Shown: positions 33,123-41,201, counted from the first letter of the stretch. The stretch: DNA of 49,204 bases from Phenylobacterium sp. (GCF_030645195.1 NZ_JAUSLW010000068.1:1-49204); one strand, 5' to 3'. Notes: generated from the letters alone by a model not told the origin. A program made the numbers and translations.

Positions 33123-33150
33123 ATATTACTGAGTGCGCAGATCGTAATAA
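33123..33150. promoter_or_regulatory. NikR-type operator 2
   Basis: ATATTA-N16-TAATAA, i.e. the core TATTAC-N14-GTAATA found in operator 1, with identical spacing. It lies 47-74 bases before the start codon of the substrate-binding protein gene (minus strand). One mismatch at each outermost base compared with operator 1. Expected target of one or both NikR-like proteins. Confidence 0.7.
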
Positions 33151-33278
33151 TCCACGGCTCCGGCGCGCGCGGCGCGGAGACGCCGCAAGGCGCCGCAAAA
33201 CTACGCAGGGCGCCGCCAGGATGAGCGTCCAGGCGTCAATCGGCGGGCCTCTCGCATGGGATTCGCTGGTCGCCTGGA

Positions 33279-33306
33279 TGAATACGAACTGGGAGATTGG
33301 TAATAC
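33279..33306. promoter_or_regulatory. NikR-type operator 3 (one weak half-site)
   Basis: GAATAC-N14-GTAATA with a further C: the right half GTAATAC is perfect and the left half matches TATTAC at four of six positions, with the same spacing as operators 1 and 2. It lies 24-51 bases before the GTG start of the 2-oxoglutarate oxygenase gene, so it would overlap that promoter. Confidence 0.55.
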
Positions 33307-33329
33307 GCGCGACCCTGGGGAGATGGCTC

Positions 33330-34406
33330 GTGACACGCAACTTCCAGACCGTGCCGGTGGTGGATATCTCCGGACTCGACGCCCCGGCGCTGGATGAGCG
33401 CCAGGCGGTCGCCGAGGCCCTGGGGCGGGCGGCACGGGAGGCGGGCTTCCTCTATGTCACCAGTCACGGCCTTGCCCCGGTCCTGATCGCCGACCTGCTG
33501 GCCGCCGCCCAACGCTATTTCGCCCAGCCGATGCTCGTGAAGATGGCCTCCTATATCGGCGGCTCCACCAACCACTCCGGCTACGTGCCGGAGGGCGAGG
33601 AGGTCTTTCCGGGCGGCAAGATCGACAAGAAGGAGGCCTACGACATCGGCCTCGACTGGCCGGCGGGGGACGACCGCGCGCCGATGATGGGACCCAATCT
33701 CTGGCCGGACGACCAGGGCTTTAGAACTGCAGCCGGCGCCTATTATCAGGCGGTCTCAGGCTTGGCCCGGCGGCTGTTCGGCGGCTTCGCCCTGGCGCTC
33801 AGCCTGCCCCAGGACCACTTCGAGCCCCACCTGACCTGTCCGCCCAGCCAGCTGCGGGTGATCCACTATCCCTTCGACCCGCACGCCCACCCCGACCAGC
33901 AGGGGATCGGCGCCCACACCGATTATGAGTTCTTCACCCTGCTGCATGGGACCGCGCCGGGTCTGGAGGTGATGAACGGGCAGGGCGCCTGGATCGACTG
34001 CCCGCCGATCGAAGGCGCCTTCGTGGTCAATATCGGCGACATGCTGGAGGCCTGGACCAATGGCGAGTTCGTCGCCACCTCACACCGGGTCCGCAAGGTC
34101 GGCGAGGAGCGCTACAGCTTCCCCTTCTTCGCCACCTGCGACTATTGGACGGTGGTGGAGCCCCACCCGGACTTCGTCACGCCAGCGCGCCCGGCCCGCT
34201 ATCCGCGTCTGATCTCCGGCGACCACCTGCTGTCCCAGACCATCGCCACCTTCGGGTATCTGAAGGACCGGCGAGAGGGCGCTGTGGCGAGCCCGGCGCC
34301 CGGCTTCGGCGCGTTCGGGCCAAAACCTGCCCAGACTTTAGGCAGGCGCGCCGAGCAAACTGAAACCGCGCCGCCCCGCCGTATTCGACGCCGCCGCCGG
34401 GCCTAG
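33330..34406 (+). CDS. 2-oxoglutarate/Fe(II)-dependent oxygenase, isopenicillin-N-synthase superfamily
   Basis: A 358-residue non-heme iron oxygenase. The N-terminal DIOX_N-type part (VPVVDISGL, AAREAGFLYVTSHGL) is followed by a jelly-roll core with the iron triad H196-x-D198 (GAHTDYEFFTLL) and H252 (ATSHRV), plus R261-x-S263 for 2-oxoglutarate. GTG at 33330 with GGGGAG upstream is chosen; a TTG at 33297 would lie inside operator 3. It is divergent from the transporter operon. Members of this superfamily (ethylene-forming enzyme, plant homoarginine hydroxylases) release guanidine from arginine-like compounds, so a role feeding the guanidine pathway is a testable inference. The real substrate is unknown. 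Confidence 0.88.
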   Translation: MTRNFQTVPVVDISGLDAPALDERQAVAEALGRAAREAGFLYVTSHGLAPVLIADLLAAAQRYFAQPMLVKMASYIGGSTNHSGYVPEGEEVFPGGKIDKKEAYDIGLDWPAGDDRAPMMGPNLWPDDQGFRTAAGAYYQAVSGLARRLFGGFALALSLPQDHFEPHLTCPPSQLRVIHYPFDPHAHPDQQGIGAHTDYEFFTLLHGTAPGLEVMNGQGAWIDCPPIEGAFVVNIGDMLEAWTNGEFVATSHRVRKVGEERYSFPFFATCDYWTVVEPHPDFVTPARPARYPRLISGDHLLSQTIATFGYLKDRREGAVASPAPGFGAFGPKPAQTLGRRAEQTETAPPRRIRRRRRA

Positions 34407-34431
34407 CCTCGAACCTCGTCTGGAGGTTCCC

Positions 34432-34548
34432 ATGACTCCTCGAAAAGCCCCGAAAGCCGCGCCGCCGCCGGCGGCCGTCCCCTGGATCGTCCTGCTGCGA
34501 TCGGCCCTGTTCCAGGCCATGACCGTGCGGGCCGACCGCCTGGGCTAG
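34432..34548 (+). CDS. Possible 38-residue small protein
   Basis: A short ORF with a strong ribosome site (GGAGG five bases before the ATG) 25 bases after the oxygenase gene. The peptide has a basic, Pro/Ala-rich N-terminus (MTPRKAPKAAPPPAAVP) and a short amphipathic helix-like second half. It resembles nothing I recognise. Its stop overlaps the stop of the convergent NikR-like gene by three bases. Translation is supported only by the ribosome site and position. Confidence 0.4.
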   Translation: MTPRKAPKAAPPPAAVPWIVLLRSALFQAMTVRADRLG

Positions 34549-35045
34549 CCGCCGCTGGCGCGACGCCGGGCCGTCTCCGGCTCGGCCGTGCCGTGGGCGT
34601 GCAGGGGCGGCAGCAGGGAGCGCGTGGTCACCAGCTTGAGCTGCTGCACGGCGCGCACCCGCCTCAGGCGGTCGCAGAGCTGCTGCAGCCGTTCCGCCGA
34701 TCCCTGGACCAGCAGCACCTCCAGCGAGCGGTCCTCTTCCAGGAAGACGTGCTGGGAGGAGATCACCTCGGGCAGGTACTCGCTCTGCACGCGGGCGAGC
34801 GCATGACGCACCCGGCCGCTCTCGGCGCGATAGATCAGGGTGATGGTCCCGGCCAGGACCCCGTCGGCCAGGCCGCCGTCCGCGTCGGCCAGCTCGTGGC
34901 GGATCAACTCGGCGATCATCTGCGAACGGCTGGGCAGGCCCCGTCGCGACACCAGGGCGTCCAGTTGCGCCAGCAGCTTGCTGGGCAGGCTGACGCCGAT
35001 GCGGGCGAGCTGGGGAAGGAGGTCCGGGTCCAAGGCGTAATCCAA
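34545..35045 (-). CDS. NikR-like ribbon-helix-helix regulator with degenerate nickel site (paralogue 2)
   Basis: A 166-residue paralogue of the regulator at 21937. The DNA-binding segment RGLPSRSQMIAELIRHEL is nearly identical, and so is the stretch GTITLIYRxESGRVRxALA, so both probably read the same operator. The nickel-ligand positions are again altered: H99 kept, F101 for H89, S107 for C95, and S88 at the H76 position (E. coli numbering). The N-terminal arm is five residues longer and the C-terminal tail differs (HGTAEPETARRRASGG). It is encoded convergently to the oxygenase. No NikR-type site was found in front of it. Confidence 0.85.
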   Translation of the reverse strand: MDYALDPDLLPQLARIGVSLPSKLLAQLDALVSRRGLPSRSQMIAELIRHELADADGGLADGVLAGTITLIYRAESGRVRHALARVQSEYLPEVISSQHVFLEEDRSLEVLLVQGSAERLQQLCDRLRRVRAVQQLKLVTTRSLLPPLHAHGTAEPETARRRASGG

Positions 35046-35136
35046 ACATGACAGGCGGCCCCGGCCGACAGTCGCACGGGCGATGCGCGGCGATCAACGC
35101 GACAGGTCCGATTTCGCGGACTCTCGATCGTCCGCC

Positions 35137-35862
35137 TCAGGAGGGGGCAGGCGCCGGGACGTCGCAGTCGATCAGGGTCCAGGCCAAGGGATCGACGCCG
35201 CCGATATCCTGGCCCTCAAGCCAGGGATAGGAGGACAGGGTCACCCGTCGCCCGGCGCCCACCATCTCGCCGTGGCAGATGCGCATGGAGAGCGCGGCGA
35301 CGGCGGCCTCGCGCCGTCCCGCCGCCAGGGCCTCGGTGACGATGGCCGCCAGGGACTCGCCCTTCGGCAGGGGCGTGTCCCGGTCGAGGATCTCGGTGAA
35401 ATAGTTTCCGGCGATCACCAGCAGGCCGCCGCCGCCCGCCTTCCGGTAGGACACCAGGGGCGAGGCGCTGCCGGGCTCGCGCCGCCAGATCTCCTGGTAG
35501 TCGGAGTGGATGCCGTCCTCGATCATCACCTCGCCGTTCACGGCGAAGGTGGCCTCGTCGGGCGAGTGGCTGGGGGGCTGGTAGTCGAGATCGCGCCGCC
35601 ACAGGCAGACGTTTCCCGTCGCGGTCAGCTCGCCGGCGAAGCCCTGGACGGCCGCCAACCCGATCAGCTCGGCGTCGGTATAGTCGGCGAACCCCGTCGC
35701 CCCGGGACGGTTGGGGCGATCGGCCTTCACCCGCAGGTCAGCGTACCAGGAGCGGGCCTGCAGCCACAGCACCGCGGTGGTCTCGTCGCGATAGCCCTTT
35801 GGCGTGGTGATCACCTCGCGGCGCCACAGGCCGGTGAGTTCTGGGGGGACGAAGGTGGTCAT
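35137..35862 (-). CDS. Conserved protein of unknown function, last gene of an ABC-transporter remnant
   Basis: A 241-residue soluble protein that I cannot assign to a named family. It is rich in Trp and charged residues, with segments LTGLWRREVI, TTAVLWLQARSWYADLRVKADRP, ATGNVCLWRRDLDYQPPS and EVMIEDGIHSDYQEIWRR. The pattern of beta-strand-like stretches suggests a barrel fold such as a lipocalin-like one, but this is a guess. ATG at 35862 follows a GGAGG ribosome site, two bases after the permease stop; an open frame back to 35976 overlaps the permease and is not used. It was presumably co-transcribed with the now truncated transporter genes. Confidence 0.7.
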   Translation of the reverse strand: MTTFVPPELTGLWRREVITTPKGYRDETTAVLWLQARSWYADLRVKADRPNRPGATGFADYTDAELIGLAAVQGFAGELTATGNVCLWRRDLDYQPPSHSPDEATFAVNGEVMIEDGIHSDYQEIWRREPGSASPLVSYRKAGGGGLLVIAGNYFTEILDRDTPLPKGESLAAIVTEALAAGRREAAVAALSMRICHGEMVGAGRRVTLSSYPWLEGQDIGGVDPLAWTLIDCDVPAPAPS

Positions 35863-35864
35863 GG

Positions 35865-36314
35865 TCAGGCCTCCAGGGGCCGGTGGCGGCCCATCAGCTT
35901 GGCCAGATCGCCGATGGCCGCCAGCAGGCTGAAGGCGGCGAAACCGAGGGCCATGAAGATCACCGCGCCGACGCACATGGTGGGCTCATAGCCCGATTTC
36001 AGGCTGCTGAAGATGCGGATCGGCAGGGTCTGCACCGAGAAGCCGGCCACCATGTAGGCGATCAGGTACTCGTTCAGGCTGAGCACGAAGACATAGACCA
36101 GGGCGCAGAGGATGTAGGGGATCATGGCCGGCCGGACCACCATGCGGAAGGCCTCGGTGTCCCCGGCGCCCATGGTCTGGGCCGCCTCGATCAGGGCGCG
36201 CTCGATGAACTGGAAACCCACCGACAGCATGGCCACCGGAATGCCCACCAGGATCACCGAGTGGCTCAGCACCACGTTCTCGATCCGCCCTACATGCCGC
36301 CCGTCCCATAGCAT
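35865..36314 (-). pseudogene. 5'-truncated PotC-like ABC transporter permease
   Basis: The frame encodes only the C-terminal half (149 residues from the first usable ATG) of a polyamine/spermidine-type permease. Visible are the end of one membrane segment (NVVLSHSVILVGIPVAMLSVG), the EAA loop FIERALIEAAQTMGAGDTEAFRMVVRPAMIPYI, and two more segments, including YVFVLSLNEYLIAYM. Intact relatives have about 260-280 residues and six segments. Upstream of 36314 the homology stops, and within 100 bases the che operon ends; the frame from 36605 is an antisense shadow of cheE. The first half, and the ATPase, second permease and binding protein expected with it, are absent, so a deletion or rearrangement ended here. 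Confidence 0.7.
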
Positions 36315-36412
36315 GGTCGAGAATATACGAACTAGTGAGTTTGTTGTGAGCCTTCGCGCGAGCGTTCCACGGAGGGCCGGACTCAGAGGTCGCGAAGCGG
36401 GTGGGAGGGACC

Positions 36413-36865
36413 TTAGCTGGCGTCGAGGCGGTCGGTGATGGCCCAGAGGCCGTCGACCACCGACTTCAGCTGCTCGGCGTCCTTGTCGTCCTTGCTCCAG
36501 ATCAGCCGCAGGGCGCTCACGTGGACCCCGATGGAGGTCCAGTCCTGGCGATCCTTGGTGCGCAGGCGGTCGGTGAGCTCGCACAGGCTGTAGGAGGCGT
36601 CGCACAGGGTGCGCATGTCGAACATGCCAGCGATGTCGAGCACCACGGCGCTCTCGATATAGATGTCGTCAGCCGAGGCGGTCTTCTCGGCGCACATGGT
36701 TTCCAGACGCCCGATGGTGACGCCGAGGGATTTCTTGGCGTCACCGGCCTGGGCGGCCAGCTCGCGCCGGGCCCTCTGGGTGGCGATGTCGGCGGTCATG
36801 CCTCCGGGCTTGGCCACCTGCTGGGACAGGCGGTGTTGGACCTTGATGAACTCGGTCTTGCTCAA
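36413..36865 (-). CDS. cheE: Chemotaxis protein CheE
   Basis: A 150-residue, mostly helical protein, last gene of the che operon and positioned like CheE of Caulobacter. Visible parts are MSKTEFIKVQHRLSQQVAKPGGMTADIATQRARRELA and a helical stretch from residue 60 with no catalytic motif. Its molecular role is not well defined; mutations in the Caulobacter homologue affect chemotaxis. Its start overlaps the upstream cheY stop by four bases (36862-36865), so it is coupled to it. Assignment is by gene order as well as sequence. Confidence 0.75.
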   Translation of the reverse strand: MSKTEFIKVQHRLSQQVAKPGGMTADIATQRARRELAAQAGDAKKSLGVTIGRLETMCAEKTASADDIYIESAVVLDIAGMFDMRTLCDASYSLCELTDRLRTKDRQDWTSIGVHVSALRLIWSKDDKDAEQLKSVVDGLWAITDRLDAS

Positions 36866-37458
36866 ATTTGCACCCGTGCAGGCTTCATAAGCATGTCGAC
36901 CTCGTTCTGATCCATGTTGGGATCGGTGGCGGCGCCGACGTGGGTGGACAGATCGTCCTTACGACGGCCCTTCACCCCGAGGGGCGGGCCGAGATTCTTG
37001 AATCGACGGTCAGGGCCGACATAGTTGGCGCTCTTGACCATCTGGCGTTCGTCCCGGGCCACCCAGAAGATTCGCTGCAGCAGGATCTCCGGTGTGAAGG
37101 GCCGGGTGAGGATGAAGTTGGCGCCGGAGTCGCGGCTCTTCTCCACCATGCTGCGCGGGGCGTGGCCGGTGAGCATGATGACGGGGGTGAAGATCAGCTC
37201 CGGCGGGGCGTCGCGCCGCAGCCAGCGGACGAAGTCGTAGCCGTCCATGTCGGGCATCTGGGCGTCGGTGATGACCAGGTCGAGTTCCTGATTCTTCACG
37301 TAGTGCATGGCCTCGGCGCCTGAGCCGCACTTGAACTGCTTGCGGACCCCAAAGCCGCGGACCATCGCGCTCAGCGCTTCGAGGGCCTGCGGATTGTCAT
37401 CCACGAGCAGGACCACCGAGCGGTCCAGATTGATGCGGATGTTGGGGTCAAGGGCCAT
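36862..37458 (-). CDS. CheY-like response regulator with arginine-rich C-terminal extension (CheYIII/CleA-type)
   Basis: A 198-residue receiver protein. The REC domain (residues 12-135) has phosphoacceptor D65 (VITDAQMPDMDG) and acidic pair D20-D21. The conserved lysine before Pro-Phe is an arginine here (ILTRPF, R119). A 60-residue extension follows, with YVGPDRRFKN (148-152 GPDRR) and GVKGRRKDD. Such an arginine-rich segment binds cyclic di-GMP in the Caulobacter Cle proteins, which attach to the flagellar motor; one of them is encoded at this place in the che cluster. Binding here is inferred. It is coupled to cheE by a four-base overlap. Confidence 0.85.
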   Translation of the reverse strand: MALDPNIRINLDRSVVLLVDDNPQALEALSAMVRGFGVRKQFKCGSGAEAMHYVKNQELDLVITDAQMPDMDGYDFVRWLRRDAPPELIFTPVIMLTGHAPRSMVEKSRDSGANFILTRPFTPEILLQRIFWVARDERQMVKSANYVGPDRRFKNLGPPLGVKGRRKDDLSTHVGAATDPNMDQNEVDMLMKPARVQI

Positions 37459-37481
37459 GGCGCGATGGGTGGTTCGCTGGA

Positions 37482-37859
37482 CTAAAAGAGGTCTAGGTCG
37501 CCGGATTCCGAGGCGACCAGCGCCTCGGCCTCCCGCGTCACCTGGGCGAGCCGCATGGCCAGATCGCCGAGGGTGACCCCGGCGATGGCGTCGGAAAGGT
37601 CGTACTCGCCGCCGACCTGCGACTGGGTCGAGAGCCGGCGCGTGAAGGTCGCCAGGGCCGCCAGGTGCTGGGTCAGCACGTCGACGGTCTGGGCCTCATG
37701 CAGGGCGATTTCCAGGGTCTCGCCGCGGCTGGCGCGGACCAACTGGGTGACGAGCATCTCCAGGCGGTCGCACAGGGCGCCGGCATGTTCCAGCTCGTCA
37801 GCCAGGGAGGCCAGGAGCTGCGGGGTCTGGTTGGGTTTGGACTGGGCGGAAGGACTCAT
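37482..37859 (-). CDS. cheU: CheU-like chemotaxis operon protein of unknown function
   Basis: A 125-residue helical protein without recognisable motif, rich in Leu, Ala and Glu (LASLADELEHAGALCDRLEMLVTQLVRASRGETLEIALHEAQTVDVLTQHLAALATFTRRL), ending ESGDLDLF. It sits where cheU is found in the Caulobacter operon, between cheD and the third cheY. The pattern suggests a coiled-coil or four-helix protein that binds a chemotaxis partner. The ending DLDLF resembles the ending of the CheD neighbour (GSLELF). Its ATG overlaps the cheD TGA. Function unknown. Confidence 0.7.
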   Translation of the reverse strand: MSPSAQSKPNQTPQLLASLADELEHAGALCDRLEMLVTQLVRASRGETLEIALHEAQTVDVLTQHLAALATFTRRLSTQSQVGGEYDLSDAIAGVTLGDLAMRLAQVTREAEALVASESGDLDLF

Positions 37860-38416
37860 CAGAACAGCTCCAGTGACCCTTCGTCCTCGACCACCGGAAC
37901 GGGTTTGGGCGGCGTCTTCAGGCGCGCCACTTCGTTGGTGTCGGTGACGGTGCGCTGCTGCGCGCGGCCGGTTGTCGGCCAGTATTGAACCCGGCGCGCG
38001 CCGACGCCGCCGAGGCTGCCGCCCACCACCGGAATGCCTTCGTCGCGAAGGAATTTCTCGGCGAAGGCGGCGTTGGAGGCGCCGACGTCGGACAGGCCGT
38101 CGAACATGCGGGCGCCGCCGAACAGCTTGGCCTCCATGCGTTCACGCCTGGCGCCGTTCCGCAGGAGCTCGTTGATCAGCAGCTCCATGGCGTAGGCCCC
38201 GTAGCGGCGGCCCTCGTCGAGGCCCTCGACCTTGCCCTCGGGTAGGAGAAAGTGATTCATGCCGCCGATGCCGGTCTCGGTGTCGCGCAGGCACACCGCG
38301 ACGCAGGAGCCGAGAATCGTCGTCAACATGACGTCCGGATCGGAGGAGACGTGATGCTCCCCCTGGACGACATGGACCCGTTTGCCGGGACGATTTGAGA
38401 CGTTCTCAACGATCAT
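37859..38416 (-). CDS. cheD: Chemoreceptor glutamine deamidase CheD
   Basis: CheD deamidates specific glutamines of chemoreceptors. The 185-residue protein has the catalytic cysteine C38 (TTILGSCVAVCLRD) and histidine H55 (IGGMNHFLLPEG), and the late GGSLGGVGARRVQYWPTTGR motif. The C-terminal tail beyond residue 160 (VARLKTPPKPVPVVEDEGSLELF) is a linker ending in an acidic-hydrophobic tip. It is coupled to cheU on one side and to cheY on the other by four-base overlaps. Confidence 0.93.
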   Translation of the reverse strand: MIVENVSNRPGKRVHVVQGEHHVSSDPDVMLTTILGSCVAVCLRDTETGIGGMNHFLLPEGKVEGLDEGRRYGAYAMELLINELLRNGARRERMEAKLFGGARMFDGLSDVGASNAAFAEKFLRDEGIPVVGGSLGGVGARRVQYWPTTGRAQQRTVTDTNEVARLKTPPKPVPVVEDEGSLELF

Positions 38417-38805
38417 GAAAGGGGTCCAAACACCGCTTCGATTTTTTCTTTTAGGGTCTGCGTCGTGAACGGTTTGACCAGATAATTATTGACGCCGAAT
38501 TGAACCGCCCGCTGAACCAGCTCGCGATCGGCGCGGCCGGTGAGCATGATCACGGCCACCTTCGAGGTCGGCCCGTGGGCGCGGATGGCGCGCAGCAGGC
38601 CAAGACCGTCCAGTTTGGGCATGTTGAAGTCGGTGATCACCAGGTTCACCGGCGTGCTCAGCATGGCCCTCAGGGCTTCCTCGCCGTCGGGCGCCTCGCG
38701 GGTCTGGGTGATCCCCAGGGCGTGCAAGCTCGTGCGGATGAGCGAGCGCATCGTCTGTTGATCGTCGACGATCAGGGTTTTCAGGGCGGACGCGGCAGGC
38801 ATCAC
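38413..38805 (-). CDS. cheY: CheY response regulator (second copy, CheYII)
   Basis: A 130-residue single receiver domain. D14-D15 bind the metal, D59 ([12 protein letters not shown]) is the phosphorylation site, followed by the conserved T near 92 (MLTGRAD) and K in LVKPFT. It is the second of three CheY-like proteins in the operon and is expected to receive phosphate from CheA. It may serve the motor or act as a phosphate sink. It overlaps cheB by four bases. Confidence 0.92.
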   Translation of the reverse strand: MMPAASALKTLIVDDQQTMRSLIRTSLHALGITQTREAPDGEEALRAMLSTPVNLVITDFNMPKLDGLGLLRAIRAHGPTSKVAVIMLTGRADRELVQRAVQFGVNNYLVKPFTTQTLKEKIEAVFGPLS

Positions 38806-39851
38806 ACGTTCCTTTGCGACTCGGCGGTGGCCGAGCAGGTGTTGAGAATAGCCGGGCCCATCCGTGACAGCCCGACCTGCTTTTCCACCGCCCCGATCTC
38901 GAAGGCGGCCTTGGGCATGCCGTAGACGACGCAGCTGGACTCGTCCTGGCCCAGGGTGTGGGCGCCGGCCTGACGCATGGCGAGCAGACCCTCGGCCCCG
39001 TCGCGGCCCATGCCGGTCAGGATCACACCCACGGACGGGCGGTTGAGCTTCGCCACGGAATGGAACAGCACGTCGACAGACGGGCGGTGTCCGTTGACGG
39101 GCTCTGACTCCCGCAGGCGGCAGACCGGGTGGCTGGAGGAGACCACCTCCAGGTGGGCCGCGCCGCCGGGGGCGACATAGACGTGGCCCGGCAGCAGCCG
39201 CGCGCCGTCTGTGGCCTCGGCCACCGTCGCACCGGAGATCCGGTTCAGGCGGTCGGCGAAGCTCTTGGTGAAGGTCGCCGGCATGTGTTGGGTGATGACC
39301 GTTGGCGGGCAGGTGTCGGGGAAGTTGGCCAGGATGGTCATCAGGGCTTCGACCCCGCCGGTGGAGGAGCCGATCGCCAGGATCAGGTCGCCGGCGGCGG
39401 CGTAGTTCTTGTCCCGCTCCACCGGGGCGACCGGGCCGCTATAGGGGCGCACGCGGGCGCGGGCCGCGGCCTTCACCTTTTCCGGCAGGTCGGCGAAGGC
39501 CTCGTGCGGGGTGACGCCGCCGCCGGGCACCGGCTTGCCGACGCAGTCCACCGCGCCCAGCTCCAGGGCCTCGATGGTGATCTCGGCGCCCTTCTGTGTC
39601 AGGGTCGAGACCATCACCACCGGCGTCGGGCGCAGGCGCATGATCTTTTCGAGGAACTCGATACCGTTCATGTGCGGCATCTCGACGTCGAGGGTGACGA
39701 CATCGGGATTGAGTTTCTTGATCTGCTCGCGGGCTTCCAGCGGATCGTTGGCGAAGCCCAGGACCTCGATGTCGGGGTCGCGCTTCAGGGCCGCGGCGAT
39801 CAGGCCGCGCATGGTCGCCGAATCGTCGACGATGAGGACTCCAACCGTCAT
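38802..39851 (-). CDS. cheB: Protein-glutamate methylesterase CheB
   Basis: CheB removes methyl groups from chemoreceptors and deamidates them. The 349-residue protein has an N-terminal receiver domain (phosphosite D55 in [12 protein letters not shown]) and a C-terminal methylesterase domain. The esterase nucleophile lies in LAIGSSTGG, the histidine in ITQHMP, and the aspartate in [12 protein letters not shown]. It would bind the xWxxF-type tail of the receptor at 44256. It is coupled by overlaps to cheR and the downstream cheY. Confidence 0.95.
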   Translation of the reverse strand: MTVGVLIVDDSATMRGLIAAALKRDPDIEVLGFANDPLEAREQIKKLNPDVVTLDVEMPHMNGIEFLEKIMRLRPTPVVMVSTLTQKGAEITIEALELGAVDCVGKPVPGGGVTPHEAFADLPEKVKAAARARVRPYSGPVAPVERDKNYAAAGDLILAIGSSTGGVEALMTILANFPDTCPPTVITQHMPATFTKSFADRLNRISGATVAEATDGARLLPGHVYVAPGGAAHLEVVSSSHPVCRLRESEPVNGHRPSVDVLFHSVAKLNRPSVGVILTGMGRDGAEGLLAMRQAGAHTLGQDESSCVVYGMPKAAFEIGAVEKQVGLSRMGPAILNTCSATAESQRNV

Positions 39852-40732
39852 CGGCCGCTCCTCAGGGCATAGGTGGTGAGACCCGTGGTCTCGAAGATCT
39901 GGGTGGCCGGACCGGTCACCCGTTCGGAGTGGCCGATATACAGCGTTCCGCCGGGGTTGAGCATCGGGGCGAAGCGGCTCCAGATGCGTTCCTGGGTGGG
40001 TTCGTCGAAATAGATCACGACGTTGCGGCAGAAGATGACGTCGAACTTGCCCTTCATCGGCCAGTCGCCGATCAGGTTCAGCTCGCGGAAGGCCACCAGG
40101 GCGCGCAGTTCGTCGGCCACTTCCCAGCGGTCGCCGGTGCCTGTAGCGGGCTTCTTGAACCAGCGGCGGCGCAGGTCGACCGGCACCGGGGCGATGGCTT
40201 CCTCGCGATAGATGCCGGCGCGGCCCTCGGCGACCATGTTGGGGTCGATGTCGGTGGCCAGAATCTTGACGTCGAGATTGGCCGCTTCCGGCAGGGCGGC
40301 CAGCACCGTGATCGCCATGGAATAGGGTTCCTGCCCGTTGGAGCAGGCGGCCGACCAGAGGCGGATCTTCCCGCCCTTGCGGGCCCGGTCCACCAGGGGC
40401 GGCAGGACCACGTCGCGCAGGTGGTCGAAGTGGTGCGGTTCGCGGAAGTAGCGGGTCACGTTGGTGGTGAGCGCCGCCATCATGGCCTGGCGTTCGTCCA
40501 CCTCATTGGAGTCCTCCACCAGGGCGCAGTACTCGCGGAAGGAGCGCAGGCCGAGCGACCGCAGCCGCTTGGCCAGGCGCGAATAGACCAGCGCCGCCTT
40601 ACCCTCGGCCAGCGCGATTCCGGCGTGGGCGTGCAGGATCTGGGCGATCTGCTGGAAGTCCTCGTTGGTGAAGAGGAACTCGCCCTCCACCAGGCTGCCG
40701 TTCTTGCCGCGGGACTCGGGGAAGCTGCTCAT
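39848..40732 (-). CDS. cheR: Chemotaxis protein methyltransferase CheR
   Basis: CheR methylates receptor glutamates with S-adenosylmethionine. The 294-residue protein has an N-terminal helical domain (residues about 15-85) and a SAM-binding domain with [17 protein letters not shown] and [14 protein letters not shown], followed by LYIGHSERV. Both parts are complete. Its start overlaps the cheW stop and its stop overlaps the cheB start. Confidence 0.95.
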   Translation of the reverse strand: MSSFPESRGKNGSLVEGEFLFTNEDFQQIAQILHAHAGIALAEGKAALVYSRLAKRLRSLGLRSFREYCALVEDSNEVDERQAMMAALTTNVTRYFREPHHFDHLRDVVLPPLVDRARKGGKIRLWSAACSNGQEPYSMAITVLAALPEAANLDVKILATDIDPNMVAEGRAGIYREEAIAPVPVDLRRRWFKKPATGTGDRWEVADELRALVAFRELNLIGDWPMKGKFDVIFCRNVVIYFDEPTQERIWSRFAPMLNPGGTLYIGHSERVTGPATQIFETTGLTTYALRSGR

Positions 40733-41199
40733 GCGGCCTCCGCTTCGATTTCGGGCAGGACGCGCTCCAGCGAGATCAGGCTGACCATGCGGCCGTCGAT
40801 GGCGAACAGCCCCTTCACGAAGGTCTTCACCTGGTCGCAGGCGACGTCGGGCGTGGGTTGGACCATGTCCTCGGTGACGTTGATGATGTCGCTGACGGCC
40901 TCCACCAGCAGGCCCAGGGTCCGGTGACCCTGGTTCACCACCATGATGACGTGGCGGGCGCTGGGTTCGGCGGTGACCAGGCCCAGTCGCGCGCCAAGGT
41001 CCACGATCGGCAGGACGGCGCCGCGCAGGTTGATGACGCCCTTCATATAGGCCGGGGTGCGGGGCAGGGGGGTGGCCGTGGTCCAGCCGCGGATCTCCCG
41101 CACCTGCATGATGTCGACGCAGAACTCCTGGTCGCCGATCCGGAAGGCGATGAGCTCCCGGGCGGGCCCGACGGTGGGTGTGTTGATGGCGGTGGTCAT
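40729..41199 (-). CDS. cheW: Chemotaxis adaptor CheW
   Basis: CheW links receptors to CheA. The 156-residue protein is one CheW-like SH3 double-barrel domain, with [53 protein letters not shown], and a late [26 protein letters not shown]. It is the only cheW in the cluster and starts two bases after the cheA stop. No unusual features. Confidence 0.95.
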   Translation of the reverse strand: MTTAINTPTVGPARELIAFRIGDQEFCVDIMQVREIRGWTTATPLPRTPAYMKGVINLRGAVLPIVDLGARLGLVTAEPSARHVIMVVNQGHRTLGLLVEAVSDIINVTEDMVQPTPDVACDQVKTFVKGLFAIDGRMVSLISLERVLPEIEAEAA

Positions 41200-41201
41200 G
41201 C

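Noticed and set aside
33297..33329. TTG start extending the 2-oxoglutarate oxygenase by 11 residues
   Set aside because: It lies inside the NikR-type operator 3 and has no ribosome site, while GTG at 33330 has GGGGAG at good spacing.
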